64,000 nucleotides of DNA from JAPOXR01 sp963662395. GTDB lineage: Bacteria > Pseudomonadota > Alphaproteobacteria > Rhodobacterales > Rhodobacteraceae. The position numbers were made by a program, and so were the translations under genes. Below the pieces are notes generated by a model that had not been told where the DNA came from, ran no database searches, and was given only the letters and a program-made list of their open reading frames with translations. Positions 18,267 to 27,378 of the stretch are shown in pieces (position 1 is the first letter of the stretch; the number at the start of each line of letters is the position of its first letter). The stretch is from assembly GCA_963662395.1 (NCBI GenBank), contig OY759511.1, positions 1,054,001 through 1,118,000 on the forward strand, written 5' to 3'.

Positions 18267-20450
18267 ATGATCATTCACCAGGTCAGCAAGTCGGACATGT
18301 TGGAAGTCAGGGTGTGGATGGACGTCAACAGCGACCAGGTATCGCCGCATCGTCATGACATCGTGGATTTGGTTGTCCGGCCCGAAACCGGGCAAGCACG
18401 ATGCGTTGCGCTGACCGATGTCGGTCACCCGGCATTGCAGCCGGTTCGGATCATGTTCACCTCGGCCGGCGACATGGAGTCGATGTTTCGCGGGCAGAAC
18501 AGCCGCAAGCAGCAGGAGAAACTGGCGGCAGCCATAGCCGTTGCAGGATTTCTCTCGCTGACCGGGCTTGCGGCCGCCAGGCCAGGATCCTCGCCTGTCT
18601 CGCCGCTGGCGTTGCCTGACGACCTTGCCCGGTTCGAGAGCTTCCTCAATCGCCGGTCAGGGGAGGAGCCCCCGGACACGCCAGCATTGCCGGATCACCT
18701 CCGGATACCGGGGGAGATCGCCGACATTGCCATCGAGCGAGGAATTCTTGCCGAACAGGCGGGACTGCTCCGCCCGATGACGGTCTTCGGCCTGCATGCC
18801 GGCCAGGGAGAGTCCGCGCTTGCGGCTGCCGCCTCGCTGACACGGCGCATGACCGGGCTGGATTATTCGTACCCCCGGGGATTTGCCGAACTGGATCTCG
18901 AGGCGTCAACCGCCGCGCTGCGGTCAACAGGAATTCCTTCTGCCGCCGCCGTTGCATTCTATGGCGACCGGAGCCCGCAATATGGCCGGCGGCGGCTGCA
19001 GGCCGCCCAAGCCTATCCGGTACTTGCCGAAATCATGGCCCAGTCGGAGGAATGCCGCCATGCGATCGACAATTCCATGCCGCTCCAGCCCATCATTGGA
19101 TCGCTGACCGGACTGGCCAAGGGACAGCTCAAGAGGCTGGCGCGACTTCGCGATCCGCTCCCCACTGGCCGAGTCTTCGAGTTCGGAGAGGAAGTCAGGG
19201 GGCTCGATCCGATGGGGGTTGACCGTCTCAGGCGGTATTCGCTTGGCGGCGAGATCACCAGCAGCCAGTTCCTGGAGCTGGTCCGGAACATGGACACGAA
19301 CCTGGTTCCTGCAGACGAGAAGTCCTGGGCCTGTTTCCTCGACCTGATCTCGGCATGCATCCTGCCACTCAGCCAGCGTTTCCTGTCACCCACCGAACCG
19401 CAACTCGCCGCATCACGGGGCAACTGGCCGAGATACCACGAGCAGTTGGCCAATGCCTATGGCACCGATTCCCTCCGGTTTGACCGGCGGCAGATCTCGA
19501 TGGCGACCTCGGATGTCATGGAAGCAATCGATGATTTCAGCCTGAGCGTCTTCCTTCCCTGCTGCCTCGCCCTCGTCACCCGGGCCGGCGAAGCGCTGCC
19601 CACCCCTTCCCCGAATGATCTGGAGCAGGCCAAGAGGCTGTCCCATGCGCTGATCGTCGGTGGCTCACGCAATGCCGCGGTCACGCTTGTCGAATGTGCC
19701 CGGCGCTGGATGACCCGAATTCCGGCCCTGATCGAGGCGGAAGGTCGGATCAGGGGCGACAATGCTGCAGGTGATTGCCGGCAGGCCGGGTCATGGCCGA
19801 AACTGGCCGAAGACTACTCGACCAAGAACGGTCTCGTTGTTCAGTGCCTGGCATCGGAGGCCGACCTGCTCGAGGAATCGAACCGCCTCAGCCACTGCGT
19901 GGGACGGCTCTATCTTCGCAAGGCTCGGGCCGGAAAATGCCACATTTTCTCCATAAGGGATTCCACGACAGCCATCAGCCATTCGACATTCGAGGTTGCC
20001 GCTCCCGGTTCCCGGGATCTCGAAGCATTTCGTGCCGGGATCTCGATCGTTCAACACAAGGCCTTGCGGAACCGCCTGCCCGATGCCCCGGCAGTCGAGG
20101 CACTCGCTGAATGGGTGAATTCGGCTGCCTCCGGTAATATGCCGCTATTCCTCGACGAGGTTGTCGAGTGGCGCCGGGAAGCTGCCCTGACCGGTCATGC
20201 CGGCCCGTCTGAAGGTGGGATGACTCACCTGTCGGCCGAATTCGCCTGGTCGGCACTTCTTGGCCGGAACTGGCATCAGGAGGAGGTACGGCAATCGGTC
20301 TGGACCGAGTGGAGTACCCATATCCTGAAGGGCGGCTCGGCACGCGCCAGCGATCCGCTCCAGCTGTTCGGCGGCGATCCGTATCGCCATTTCCTGGCCG
20401 AGTTGAGCCCGAGGGCGGCGCTTCATGCCGGACTGCAGCCCCGGCCATGA
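18267..20450 (+). CDS. PcfJ-like domain protein
   Basis: A 727-residue cytoplasmic protein, with no signal peptide and few hydrophobic stretches. About residues 525-610 resemble the PcfJ-like domain first described on the conjugative plasmid pCF10: RLSHCVGRLYLRKARAGKCH, IFSIRDS, STFEV, then SIVQHKALRNRLP. The first 450 residues are largely alpha-helical by appearance and unassigned; an N-terminal section (about 1-70) with alternating charged strands may be a separate domain. PcfJ-like proteins occur in many chromosomes with no proven function. I start at ATG 18267 (GGGTAG upstream); ATG 18231 is possible. The gene is followed 138 bases later by an autotransporter on the same strand, but no plasmid-transfer genes are near. 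Domain assignment is from pattern recall and should be confirmed. Confidence 0.65.
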   Translation: MIIHQVSKSDMLEVRVWMDVNSDQVSPHRHDIVDLVVRPETGQARCVALTDVGHPALQPVRIMFTSAGDMESMFRGQNSRKQQEKLAAAIAVAGFLSLTGLAAARPGSSPVSPLALPDDLARFESFLNRRSGEEPPDTPALPDHLRIPGEIADIAIERGILAEQAGLLRPMTVFGLHAGQGESALAAAASLTRRMTGLDYSYPRGFAELDLEASTAALRSTGIPSAAAVAFYGDRSPQYGRRRLQAAQAYPVLAEIMAQSEECRHAIDNSMPLQPIIGSLTGLAKGQLKRLARLRDPLPTGRVFEFGEEVRGLDPMGVDRLRRYSLGGEITSSQFLELVRNMDTNLVPADEKSWACFLDLISACILPLSQRFLSPTEPQLAASRGNWPRYHEQLANAYGTDSLRFDRRQISMATSDVMEAIDDFSLSVFLPCCLALVTRAGEALPTPSPNDLEQAKRLSHALIVGGSRNAAVTLVECARRWMTRIPALIEAEGRIRGDNAAGDCRQAGSWPKLAEDYSTKNGLVVQCLASEADLLEESNRLSHCVGRLYLRKARAGKCHIFSIRDSTTAISHSTFEVAAPGSRDLEAFRAGISIVQHKALRNRLPDAPAVEALAEWVNSAASGNMPLFLDEVVEWRREAALTGHAGPSEGGMTHLSAEFAWSALLGRNWHQEEVRQSVWTEWSTHILKGGSARASDPLQLFGGDPYRHFLAELSPRAALHAGLQPRP

Positions 20451-20588
20451 CACCGCCGACCCTGCGGTCCGGTGGCGGAATTTGATTGACAATCGTCCGA
20501 ATTGCCGGTTTTCCCGGTGACGACTGTCTGTAACAATTCAACCCTTCACATCGTGATTTCTCATATTTTGGGCATTCTTGCCCGCGAA

Positions 20589-23078
20589 ATGGGGCTGCCG
20601 GGGCGACTTCCGGCCCTGCCCCTCCAGTGCATCTGTCTCCTGCTTCCGGCCCTGGGGCTGGTGGCTGGTCACGCAAGTGCCCAGTCCACCCCCATCGTGC
20701 ACGAGAACCCGACCGGGCAGCTGACTGTCTCGGTAACGGATCACAGTGTCGACGATGCGACCGGGATCAAGGTGACGAACCACCAGGGAGGTGACGCGAC
20801 GATCACTTCCTCGGGATTGCTTGACGTCGACAGCGCCGGCCAGGAAGCCTTCGGCATCCTGGTCCTGAACAGGAATGCCGGCAGTTCGTCCCACACGACG
20901 AGTGTCAATGTCCATGACATCCTTTCCAATTCAAGCGCCGCCCCGGACAACTTGGAGGATATTGCCGCCCTGAGAATCATTACCACCGGGGGAGCGACGG
21001 TCCGCTCGACCGGCCACATCCACACCACCGGTTCATTCAGTTACGGCGTTCATGTCCAGCAGGAGAACACAGACAGCAGCACCGATCCGATTGATATCCA
21101 GGTCACCGACATCACGACCGAGGGACCTGGATCATACGGCATCAATGCCGACATTCTGAACGCCGGAAACAGGCAGATAAGGGTGCGTGTGGACGGGAGA
21201 ATCGAGACCTCCGGATGGGGATCGCACGGCATCGCGGTCGGCGGCAACAACGCCGTTGTGACCATCGACATCAACGCGTCGGGCCAAGTCATCTCCACGC
21301 CTCCCAGCGGATCATGGGAAGAACACGGATTTCCCGCGGAACCCGCCAATTTCGCAGTGGTCGTCAGGGAATCCACCGGCGGAGGCAATCCCAACATCGC
21401 CTCGACCCTGTTGACGAATCGCGGTGTAATCAGGGGCGATGTCGACATCGAGGGGTGCCTTGCTCCCCGATTCGACAATTACGGGACATTCAACCCGTAC
21501 GAGACCGTGATGCTCGTGAAGGAAGGCTGCACCCCTCCTGACCCCACCATCGACCAGGCGAATTGGACAACCGGGCGCCTGATAAATCATGGAACGTTTG
21601 TCGTCGGGCGGGGAAACCAGGTCTCGACCGTGAGCATGACCGGCGATCTTCATCAGATGCCATCAGGAACACTTTCATTCGACGTCGATTGGTCCTCCCT
21701 GCGTTCAGACCGGATCGAGGTGACCGGGATGGCCACGCTGAATGGAAGACTGGTTGTCAATCGGCTCTCCGACCCGGAACAGGACGTTGCAGAGGTAACC
21801 ATCGTTACCGCAACCGAGGGAATCAACGGCGTGGACGGGCTGACAGTCGTCGATACACCCTTCTTCGATTATTCGGTCAGGAAAATTACCGTGGGTGACG
21901 CAAACCGCGAGGAACTGATCCTCAGTGTGATCTTTGATCCAACCCCTGTCACTGGTCCCGGGGGTCCGGGTCAGGACGAGGTCGACACCGGGAGGCGCCT
22001 TGCCCTGAACCAGAACCAGCGCAATGTCCTGGCCGAACTCTCCAACTCACGAGCCGTGAATGACAACCTGTCGGAGGCATACAGGGAGGTGCTCATCCTG
22101 CCCGACATCGAAGAGGTCAGGTTCGAGCTTGACAGCTATGGCAACGAGATCGCTGGCGCAGCCATTCAGTCGACCTTTCTTGCGGCCCGCAACCTTGCCG
22201 ACCTGCTGCCCGACTGCTCCCGGCACGACTCCGGAATTGTCAGCAGGCGGTGCGTCTGGGCATCCGGCCACGTTGATCGGGCAACCAGGAAGCGAAGCTG
22301 GCCGCAGCGCGGCTTCAGGGACTCCGCCCATGGCCTGTCTTCCGGTTTTGGCATCCTGTCGGATGACGGCCGGCTACAGGCCCGTCTTGGAGTCGGCCTG
22401 AGCGAATCGCGGCTGGCCATGGACAGGTTTGCGACCGCCCGCGGTCACGGATTCGCGGCTGTTGCCGGAATAACTGCCGGGTCCGGCAATTTCGAGTTTT
22501 CGCTGGATACGACGGCGGCGGCATCACGCTACAGGATCTCGCGCACTGTCCCCGACGGCGACGGACAATCCGACTCGACCGGAAATTTTTCCGGCCGGGC
22601 TCTTGGCGTGCAGGCGGAGGCTGCCTGGACCGGCCGGATGGGCAATGCCCGGGTATCGCCCTTCGCCGGCGTCTCCTACAGCCGGGTCAGGAGCAGGCCG
22701 TATCGCGAGCAGGGCGCCGACGATCTGTCTCTCGACGTTCACCGCACCGGGACCAGCCTGGCATCCGCCAATATCGGAGCGGAAATCAGGTTCGACCCGT
22801 TCACTGCCTCGAATCTGAGCCTCGATCCCCGAATCGGCCTCGGCGTGACCAGGATGATCAAGGACAGCATGACCGTGGAATCGGAATTCCAGGGAGGAGC
22901 CGGCAGCTACCTGTCGACCACGTCACTGCTGCCGGAGACCTATGATATTGATCTCGGTGCCGGCTTCCGATCGACAAATGACCGGTTCCACGGAACAGCC
23001 TCTGCCCGCCTCAGGCTGGAGCGGGATGGTCGTCTGCACCATGCGGGCCTGGCCGGCAGTATCGTGATCCCGTTCTGA
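20589..23078 (+). CDS. Autotransporter (type Va) with beta-helix passenger
   Basis: An 829-residue secreted or surface protein. A signal peptide is clear from the ATG at 20589 (hydrophobic LQCICLLLPALGLVAG, cleavage likely after GHASAQ). Residues about 35-440 are Asn/Gly/Thr-rich repeats typical of beta-helix passengers (for example SGLLDVDSAGQEAFGILV, TNRGVIRGDVDIEG, LINHGTFVVG). A linker with PVTGPGGPGQDEVD precedes the C-terminal domain. The beta-barrel covers about 560-829 and ends SIVIPF, with the terminal Phe recognised by the BAM complex. The frame is open back to a TTG at 20502, but the ATG gives the best signal peptide. No dedicated partner is encoded nearby. A broken relative of the barrel lies at 61490-62300. 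Confidence 0.85.
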   Translation: MGLPGRLPALPLQCICLLLPALGLVAGHASAQSTPIVHENPTGQLTVSVTDHSVDDATGIKVTNHQGGDATITSSGLLDVDSAGQEAFGILVLNRNAGSSSHTTSVNVHDILSNSSAAPDNLEDIAALRIITTGGATVRSTGHIHTTGSFSYGVHVQQENTDSSTDPIDIQVTDITTEGPGSYGINADILNAGNRQIRVRVDGRIETSGWGSHGIAVGGNNAVVTIDINASGQVISTPPSGSWEEHGFPAEPANFAVVVRESTGGGNPNIASTLLTNRGVIRGDVDIEGCLAPRFDNYGTFNPYETVMLVKEGCTPPDPTIDQANWTTGRLINHGTFVVGRGNQVSTVSMTGDLHQMPSGTLSFDVDWSSLRSDRIEVTGMATLNGRLVVNRLSDPEQDVAEVTIVTATEGINGVDGLTVVDTPFFDYSVRKITVGDANREELILSVIFDPTPVTGPGGPGQDEVDTGRRLALNQNQRNVLAELSNSRAVNDNLSEAYREVLILPDIEEVRFELDSYGNEIAGAAIQSTFLAARNLADLLPDCSRHDSGIVSRRCVWASGHVDRATRKRSWPQRGFRDSAHGLSSGFGILSDDGRLQARLGVGLSESRLAMDRFATARGHGFAAVAGITAGSGNFEFSLDTTAAASRYRISRTVPDGDGQSDSTGNFSGRALGVQAEAAWTGRMGNARVSPFAGVSYSRVRSRPYREQGADDLSLDVHRTGTSLASANIGAEIRFDPFTASNLSLDPRIGLGVTRMIKDSMTVESEFQGGAGSYLSTTSLLPETYDIDLGAGFRSTNDRFHGTASARLRLERDGRLHHAGLAGSIVIPF

Positions 23079-23155
23079 GTGATCCGGTCAACATGGGTGG
23101 CCTTTGCGAAACCGCGCATGCAATCGGAATGACCTCTGGCCATTCATGCTCGTGT

Positions 23156-23187
23156 CAGACCCTGCCATCATGGCGGTGCAGGGTATC
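23156..23187. terminator. Inverted repeat between convergent genes
   Basis: Between the ends of the autotransporter and the PuuD-like gene, ACCCTGC (23159-23165) pairs with GCAGGGT (23178-23184) around a 12-base loop, and the stem can be extended imperfectly on both sides. The position suits a bidirectional terminator. There is no T-run on either strand, so this is tentative. Confidence 0.35.
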
Positions 23188-23212
23188 TGATCCGGAATGT
23201 GTGTGACCCTGT

Positions 23213-23980
23213 TCAGGATCCGGTCCTGCCATCTGCACACCAGCGCCGGAGAGCATCGCCGAAGGCAGAAAACAGCGATTTCGAAACCGGATCCGCGCTT
23301 GCCCGGTATTCGGGGTGCCACTGCACGGCCAGGGCAAAGCCCGAGGCGCCGATGACCCGGATCGCCTCCGGGGTTCCGTCCCCGGCCATGCCCTCGATGG
23401 ATACGCGCACGCCCACCTTCATGATTCCCTGGCCGTGCAGGGAATTCACCCGAATGTTGCAGGAGCCGAAGATCTCCTCGAACACGCTGCCGGGCTCGAG
23501 GGAGATGTCATGGCGCAGGGCAAACTTCTCCTCGAGCGTCCCGTCCGGAGGCATGCGATGATTCATCCGGCCCGGAATTTCACGTATCTCGGGGTGCAAG
23601 GTTCCTCCGAACGCCACGTTGAATTCCTGGAACCCCCGGCACACACCCAGCACCGGCTGGCCCCGGTCGACACATTGCCGAATCAACGGAAGAACCGTCC
23701 GGTCGCGCGGCCGGTCGAAATAGCCATGGGCTTCGGTCGCCGACTCTCCATATTCCTCGGGATGGACATTTGGCCGACCGCCGGTGAACAGAAACCCGTC
23801 ACAGACATCGACAATATCCTCCACCCGGACGAATTCCGGGTCCGAGGGAACCATGAGCGGTACCGCCCCGGCAACATTGGCGATTGCATCGCTGTTCATG
23901 GTGCCGGTGGCATGCACCGGGTAGCTGTCATCGATCAGGTAATGGTTGCCGATAATTCCGACGACGGGACGTTTGGACAT
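23213..23980 (-). CDS. Class I glutamine amidotransferase, gamma-glutamyl-GABA hydrolase-like (PuuD family)
   Basis: A 255-residue peptidase C26-type amidotransferase. It shows FTGGRPNVHPEEYGE (65-79), the nucleophile Cys114 in GVCRGFQEFNV, and the His222-x-Glu224 pair in VQWHPEYRA, so the catalytic triad is complete. PuuD-type enzymes release glutamate from gamma-glutamyl-GABA in putrescine breakdown. The motif G-x-C-R-G-x-Q-x-x-N-V fits that group. No other putrescine genes are close, so the substrate is inferred. I start at ATG 23980, where homology begins; the open frame extends to 24208 without family features. It is divergent from gatB, 176 bases away; that gap holds a CTTTGT/ACAAAG inverted repeat (24088-24104) that could be a regulatory site. 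Confidence 0.82.
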   Translation of the reverse strand: MSKRPVVGIIGNHYLIDDSYPVHATGTMNSDAIANVAGAVPLMVPSDPEFVRVEDIVDVCDGFLFTGGRPNVHPEEYGESATEAHGYFDRPRDRTVLPLIRQCVDRGQPVLGVCRGFQEFNVAFGGTLHPEIREIPGRMNHRMPPDGTLEEKFALRHDISLEPGSVFEEIFGSCNIRVNSLHGQGIMKVGVRVSIEGMAGDGTPEAIRVIGASGFALAVQWHPEYRASADPVSKSLFSAFGDALRRWCADGRTGS

Positions 23981-24156
23981 TTCACTTGCACTCGCTGCGG
24001 GCCATCCTTCTAGCCGATGACCGGGCTGCATTGAAGCAGGCAGGATATCCGGTTTCCCGCCTGGCCTCCGGACACGACCGGGACCGTCTTTGTTTTTGAC
24101 AAAGTGGAGTGGATAGGCAAAGGACAACTCCCGACCGAAACCGGTGAAGAAGGCCC

Positions 24157-25638
24157 ATGACCGACGCCCAGAAACCCGAACCCGCGCCCAGAATTGTCCG
24201 GGGGGCAAAGTCCGATTGGGAGATGGTCATCGGACTCGAGGTGCATGCGCAGGTCGCCTCGAATTCCAAGCTGTTTTCGCCCGCATCGACCGAATTCGGT
24301 GCCGAGCCCAATTCGAATGTCGACCTGGTCGATGCCGCCATGCCGGGAATGCTGCCGGTGATCAATGAATTCTGCGTCGAGCAGGCAATCCGGACCGGGC
24401 TGGCCCTCAATGCCGGCATCAACCGTCATTCGGCCTTTGACCGGAAAAACTATTTCTATCCGGACCTGCCGCAGGGATACCAGATATCGCAATTCTACCA
24501 CCCGATTGTCGGTGCCGGCGAGGTCATGGTGGACATGGGCGATGGGTCTGCAAGGCGAGTCAGGATCGATCATATTCACCTGGAGCAGGATGCAGGAAAA
24601 TCGCTGCATGACGTCGATCCGAACCTGTCCCTGGTCGACCTCAACAGGACCGGCATTGCGCTGATGGAAATCGTGTCCCTGCCGGATATCCGCGGGCCGG
24701 AGGAGGCCGCCGCCTATATTCTGAAGCTTCGGCAGATCATGCGTTATGTCGGGAGCTGCAATGGCAACATGCAGGACGGAAACCTTCGTGCCGATGTGAA
24801 CATCTCGGTGCGCCTGCAAGGATCTGCCGAATTCGGAACGCGGTGCGAAATCAAGAACATGAACTCGACCAGGTTCATCCAGCAGGCAATCGAATACGAA
24901 GCCGGCCGGCAGGTCGCACTGCTCGAGGATGGCGGGTCGGTCACGCAGGAGACCCGGCTGTTTGATCCCGGCAGCGGCAGGACACGGTCGATGCGCTCCA
25001 AGGAGGAATCTCACGACTACCGGTATTTCCCCTGCCCCGACCTGTTGCCGCTCAACGTCGACGACAGCTGGATTGAAGAGATTCGGCAATCCATACCGGA
25101 GCTTCCCGACGAGAAGATCCGGCGATTTGTCGGTGAATTCGGAATCACCGAATATGATGCCGGCATTCTTGCCGCAGAACGGGAAAGCGCCAACTATTTC
25201 GAGGCGGTTGCCAGGGACCATGATGGCAAGCTTGCCGCGAACTGGATCATCAACGAGCTCTATGGCAGGCTCAACAAGGAGAATCTCCTGATCCGGGAAT
25301 CGCCGGTCTCGGCGGCGCAGCTGGCCGGGATCATCGGCTTGCTTGAGCGGGAGGAAATCTCGGGAAAGATCGCCAAATCCCTGTTCGATATCGTCTGGAC
25401 CGAGGGTGGTGATCCCGTGGAACTGGTCGAGCAGCGCGGCCTGCGCCAGGTCACCGACATGACCGAGCTTGATTCAGTGGTGGGTCAAGTGCTTGCCGAA
25501 CATCCCGAGCAGGTCGAGAAAGCACGGCAAAACCCGAGGGTCGCCGGGTTCCTGGTTGGCCAGGTCATGAAGGCGACCGGAGGAAAGGCAAACCCGAAGA
25601 CGGTCAGCGGGCTGGTATTCCGGAAGCTGGGCCACTGA
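24157..25638 (+). CDS. gatB: Asp/Glu-tRNA(Asn/Gln) amidotransferase subunit B
   Basis: A 493-residue GatB, the kinase/amidation subunit of GatCAB, which converts misacylated Glu-tRNA(Gln) or Asp-tRNA(Asn) to the amide form. Typical signatures are VIGLEVHAQV, RKNYFYPDLPQGYQISQF, the HLEQDAGKS region, VDLNRTGIALMEIV, the metal-site segment NGNMQDGNLRADVNISV and EIKNMNSTRFIQQAI. The C-terminal helical tail (YqeY-like, about 360-493) is complete and ends TVSGLVFRKLG. A GAAGAAGG ribosome binding site precedes the ATG. gatA and gatC are not in the window; gatB standing apart from gatCA is common in alphaproteobacteria. Confidence 0.95.
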   Translation: MTDAQKPEPAPRIVRGAKSDWEMVIGLEVHAQVASNSKLFSPASTEFGAEPNSNVDLVDAAMPGMLPVINEFCVEQAIRTGLALNAGINRHSAFDRKNYFYPDLPQGYQISQFYHPIVGAGEVMVDMGDGSARRVRIDHIHLEQDAGKSLHDVDPNLSLVDLNRTGIALMEIVSLPDIRGPEEAAAYILKLRQIMRYVGSCNGNMQDGNLRADVNISVRLQGSAEFGTRCEIKNMNSTRFIQQAIEYEAGRQVALLEDGGSVTQETRLFDPGSGRTRSMRSKEESHDYRYFPCPDLLPLNVDDSWIEEIRQSIPELPDEKIRRFVGEFGITEYDAGILAAERESANYFEAVARDHDGKLAANWIINELYGRLNKENLLIRESPVSAAQLAGIIGLLEREEISGKIAKSLFDIVWTEGGDPVELVEQRGLRQVTDMTELDSVVGQVLAEHPEQVEKARQNPRVAGFLVGQVMKATGGKANPKTVSGLVFRKLGH

Positions 25639-25676
25639 GCCTGGCCGCGCGGCGAAGGTCACGGCAACCTGCCGGG

Positions 25677-25937
25677 CTATCGGGACCTCGTACTGATCGA
25701 CAGGGCATGCAGCTTGTCAAGCGGCGACGGCGACAGCGCCCGGTGCACCAGCTGATGGGACTGCAGCCGGGTCATGCCGGAAAATCTCGCTGACCTGATC
25801 TCTACTCGAAAATGGGTCTCGCCACCTTCCCTCCAGCCGGAATGCCCGCGGTGCTGTTCGCTTTCATCGGTAACGACAAGCGAGTCGGGAGCCAGGACCC
25901 GGCGGAGAGCCTCTTCGATTTCGTTCTTTACCGTCAA
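25677..25937 (-). CDS. BolA family protein
   Basis: An 86-residue BolA-like protein. BolA proteins pair with monothiol glutaredoxins in iron-sulfur or iron handling. The typical segment DESEQHRGHSGWREGGETHFRVEI includes the conserved His pair region and the helix after SGMTRLQSHQLVHRAL, which forms the invariant helix-turn of the fold. The start appears to be TTG at 25937 with GGGGAGG ten bases upstream; no ATG is available. The gene converges on gatB and heads away from the J-domain protein and cobST, a grouping (bolA, J-domain gene, cobS, cobT) I recall from other alphaproteobacteria. Confidence 0.88.
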   Translation of the reverse strand: MTVKNEIEEALRRVLAPDSLVVTDESEQHRGHSGWREGGETHFRVEIRSARFSGMTRLQSHQLVHRALSPSPLDKLHALSISTRSR

Positions 25938-26053
25938 TTCCCGACAACCTCCCCATTAGCAATCCGGCATGACAAATTCCGGCAATCCTGCCGGGTTGTG
26001 GCAGAGATCAGACATCGGCACAACCGGCACCGAATGAAGCGTGACCTGTTGCA

Positions 26054-26413
26054 TCAGCGCTCAACGGCATCGACGGTGAGCGGTTCATCCCGAAGGACCT
26101 CGCAGTCATGGTCTTCGAGATACCGGAGGATGCGCCCGATGAAGCGATTCCGGGGCTGACCAGAAGGCAAATGGTTGATCAGGGTGACGGTCCTTGCGGA
26201 TGATGGGTTTCTGCATGTGTCCACGTCCGAAAGATCGACCTCCGCTTCAAGGATCGAGGAAAAACGGTCATGTACACGCTGCCGCACTCCGAAATATGCC
26301 ATCGGCCTGATCTTCACGTCCTGGGCGAGCTCGATCCCCATATCCTTGCCGGACTCCGCGCTCTGTTGTCCGGCTGCACGTGATCCGAAAAGGGCAGGAT
26401 GCTTCGCGCCCAC
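26054..26413 (-). CDS. Hypothetical protein, possibly 5'-truncated
   Basis: A 119-residue product from a GTG at 26413. I do not recognise the family. Codon choice has the strong third-position C/G pattern of real genes (GTC, ATC, CTC, GAC), and the protein looks soluble, with a helix-rich, charged C-terminal half (INHLPSGQPRNRFIGRIL, then RYLEDHDCEVLRDEPLTVD). The coding look continues upstream of the GTG for about 18 codons (GIIVDRLRAHQAEPEA) until a TGA, with no ATG, GTG or TTG start in that part. So either translation begins internally or the original 5' end has been lost. It lies between bolA and the J-domain gene. No membrane segment or signal peptide is present. Confidence 0.5.
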   Translation of the reverse strand: MGAKHPALFGSRAAGQQSAESGKDMGIELAQDVKIRPMAYFGVRQRVHDRFSSILEAEVDLSDVDTCRNPSSARTVTLINHLPSGQPRNRFIGRILRYLEDHDCEVLRDEPLTVDAVER

Positions 26414-26604
26414 GGCTTCAGGCTCGGCTTGATGGGCGCGCAGCCTGTCGACGATGATTCCGCATCATGTGTCATGAGAACGGGCCCATTGTCCCGTGAC
26501 AAGGCGTGTCAAGTTGCTACGTGCACATGGGTGTTTCCGGTGGGAAAAAGCCGGACAAGAGTGTATGATGATCGGCTATTCGGAGAACGGTGACGGAATT
26601 CACA

Positions 26605-27234
26605 ATGCCTCGTCAGTTCAAATTCGACATGTCCGTTGCCAAGGACAAGAAGCGCCGGCAGCGCGGCACAAGGGGCATGTCCGGCGCCTTCGAGACATCA
26701 TCACGGGTCTGCGAGCATCCCGGTTGCTCGCGCCAGGGCAAATACCGTGCGCCGAAATCTCCGGACAGCGTCGACGAGTTCCACTGGTTCTGCCGGGAAC
26801 ATGTCCGGAAATACAACCTCAAATGGGACTTCTTCAAGGAACAGGCCGCCAAGAACCGCGCCGATGGCCAGGACGGCCAGCCGGAGGGGGGCGACGGCCT
26901 GACCGAGGGCCAGCGGCGAAAGGTTCGTGAAAGCGTTGCCTATTCCCGCCTCGGCATCTCCGACCCGGGCGAGATCCTCGGTGAGTGCGGCACGCCGGGA
27001 CATCATCCCACCACCGGCCCGAACCTGCGCCTGACCTACAGTGAGAAAAAGGCGCTCGATATTCTCGATGCCAAGGAGTGGTGGGGGAAGTCCAGGATCA
27101 AGGCGCAGTACAAATCCCTGGTCAAGAACCTGCATCCGGACAGAAATGATGGCGACCGGTGCGAGGAAGACCGCCTGAAGGAAGTTGTCTGGGCCTGGAA
27201 CCAGATCCGCAACAGCCGAAACATCAAGGCCTGA
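26605..27234 (+). CDS. J-domain (DnaJ-like) protein
   Basis: A 209-residue protein with a C-terminal J domain (about 135-205): ALDILDAKEWWGKSRIKAQY, then KSLVKNLHPDRNDGD with the essential HPD tripeptide, and EVVWAWNQIRNSRN at the end. The N-terminal part begins with a basic FKFDMSVAKDKKRRQRGTRG segment and contains Cys/His residues (CEHPGCSRQG and HWFCREHV) that could bind zinc. J proteins stimulate the ATPase of a DnaK-type partner. The position next to cobS/cobT and bolA is one I recall from other alphaproteobacteria. The ATG at 26605 fits the usual start; a GTG at 26590 with GGAG upstream is the alternative. Downstream, about 2.2 kb of decayed sequence separates it from cobS. Confidence 0.85.
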   Translation: MPRQFKFDMSVAKDKKRRQRGTRGMSGAFETSSRVCEHPGCSRQGKYRAPKSPDSVDEFHWFCREHVRKYNLKWDFFKEQAAKNRADGQDGQPEGGDGLTEGQRRKVRESVAYSRLGISDPGEILGECGTPGHHPTTGPNLRLTYSEKKALDILDAKEWWGKSRIKAQYKSLVKNLHPDRNDGDRCEEDRLKEVVWAWNQIRNSRNIKA

Positions 27235-27378
27235 CACCCCGAATGCCTGGGCAGGTCGCCCGTTTGGCAAGGGCGCCGTGCCGAGCACCCGGACCGCTCA
27301 CACCGTCGGGTCATGAAGGCAATTGCACAGGCGCGCCGCCAGTGATCTGTACACCCGGCGAACTCATGGAGGCCAATC

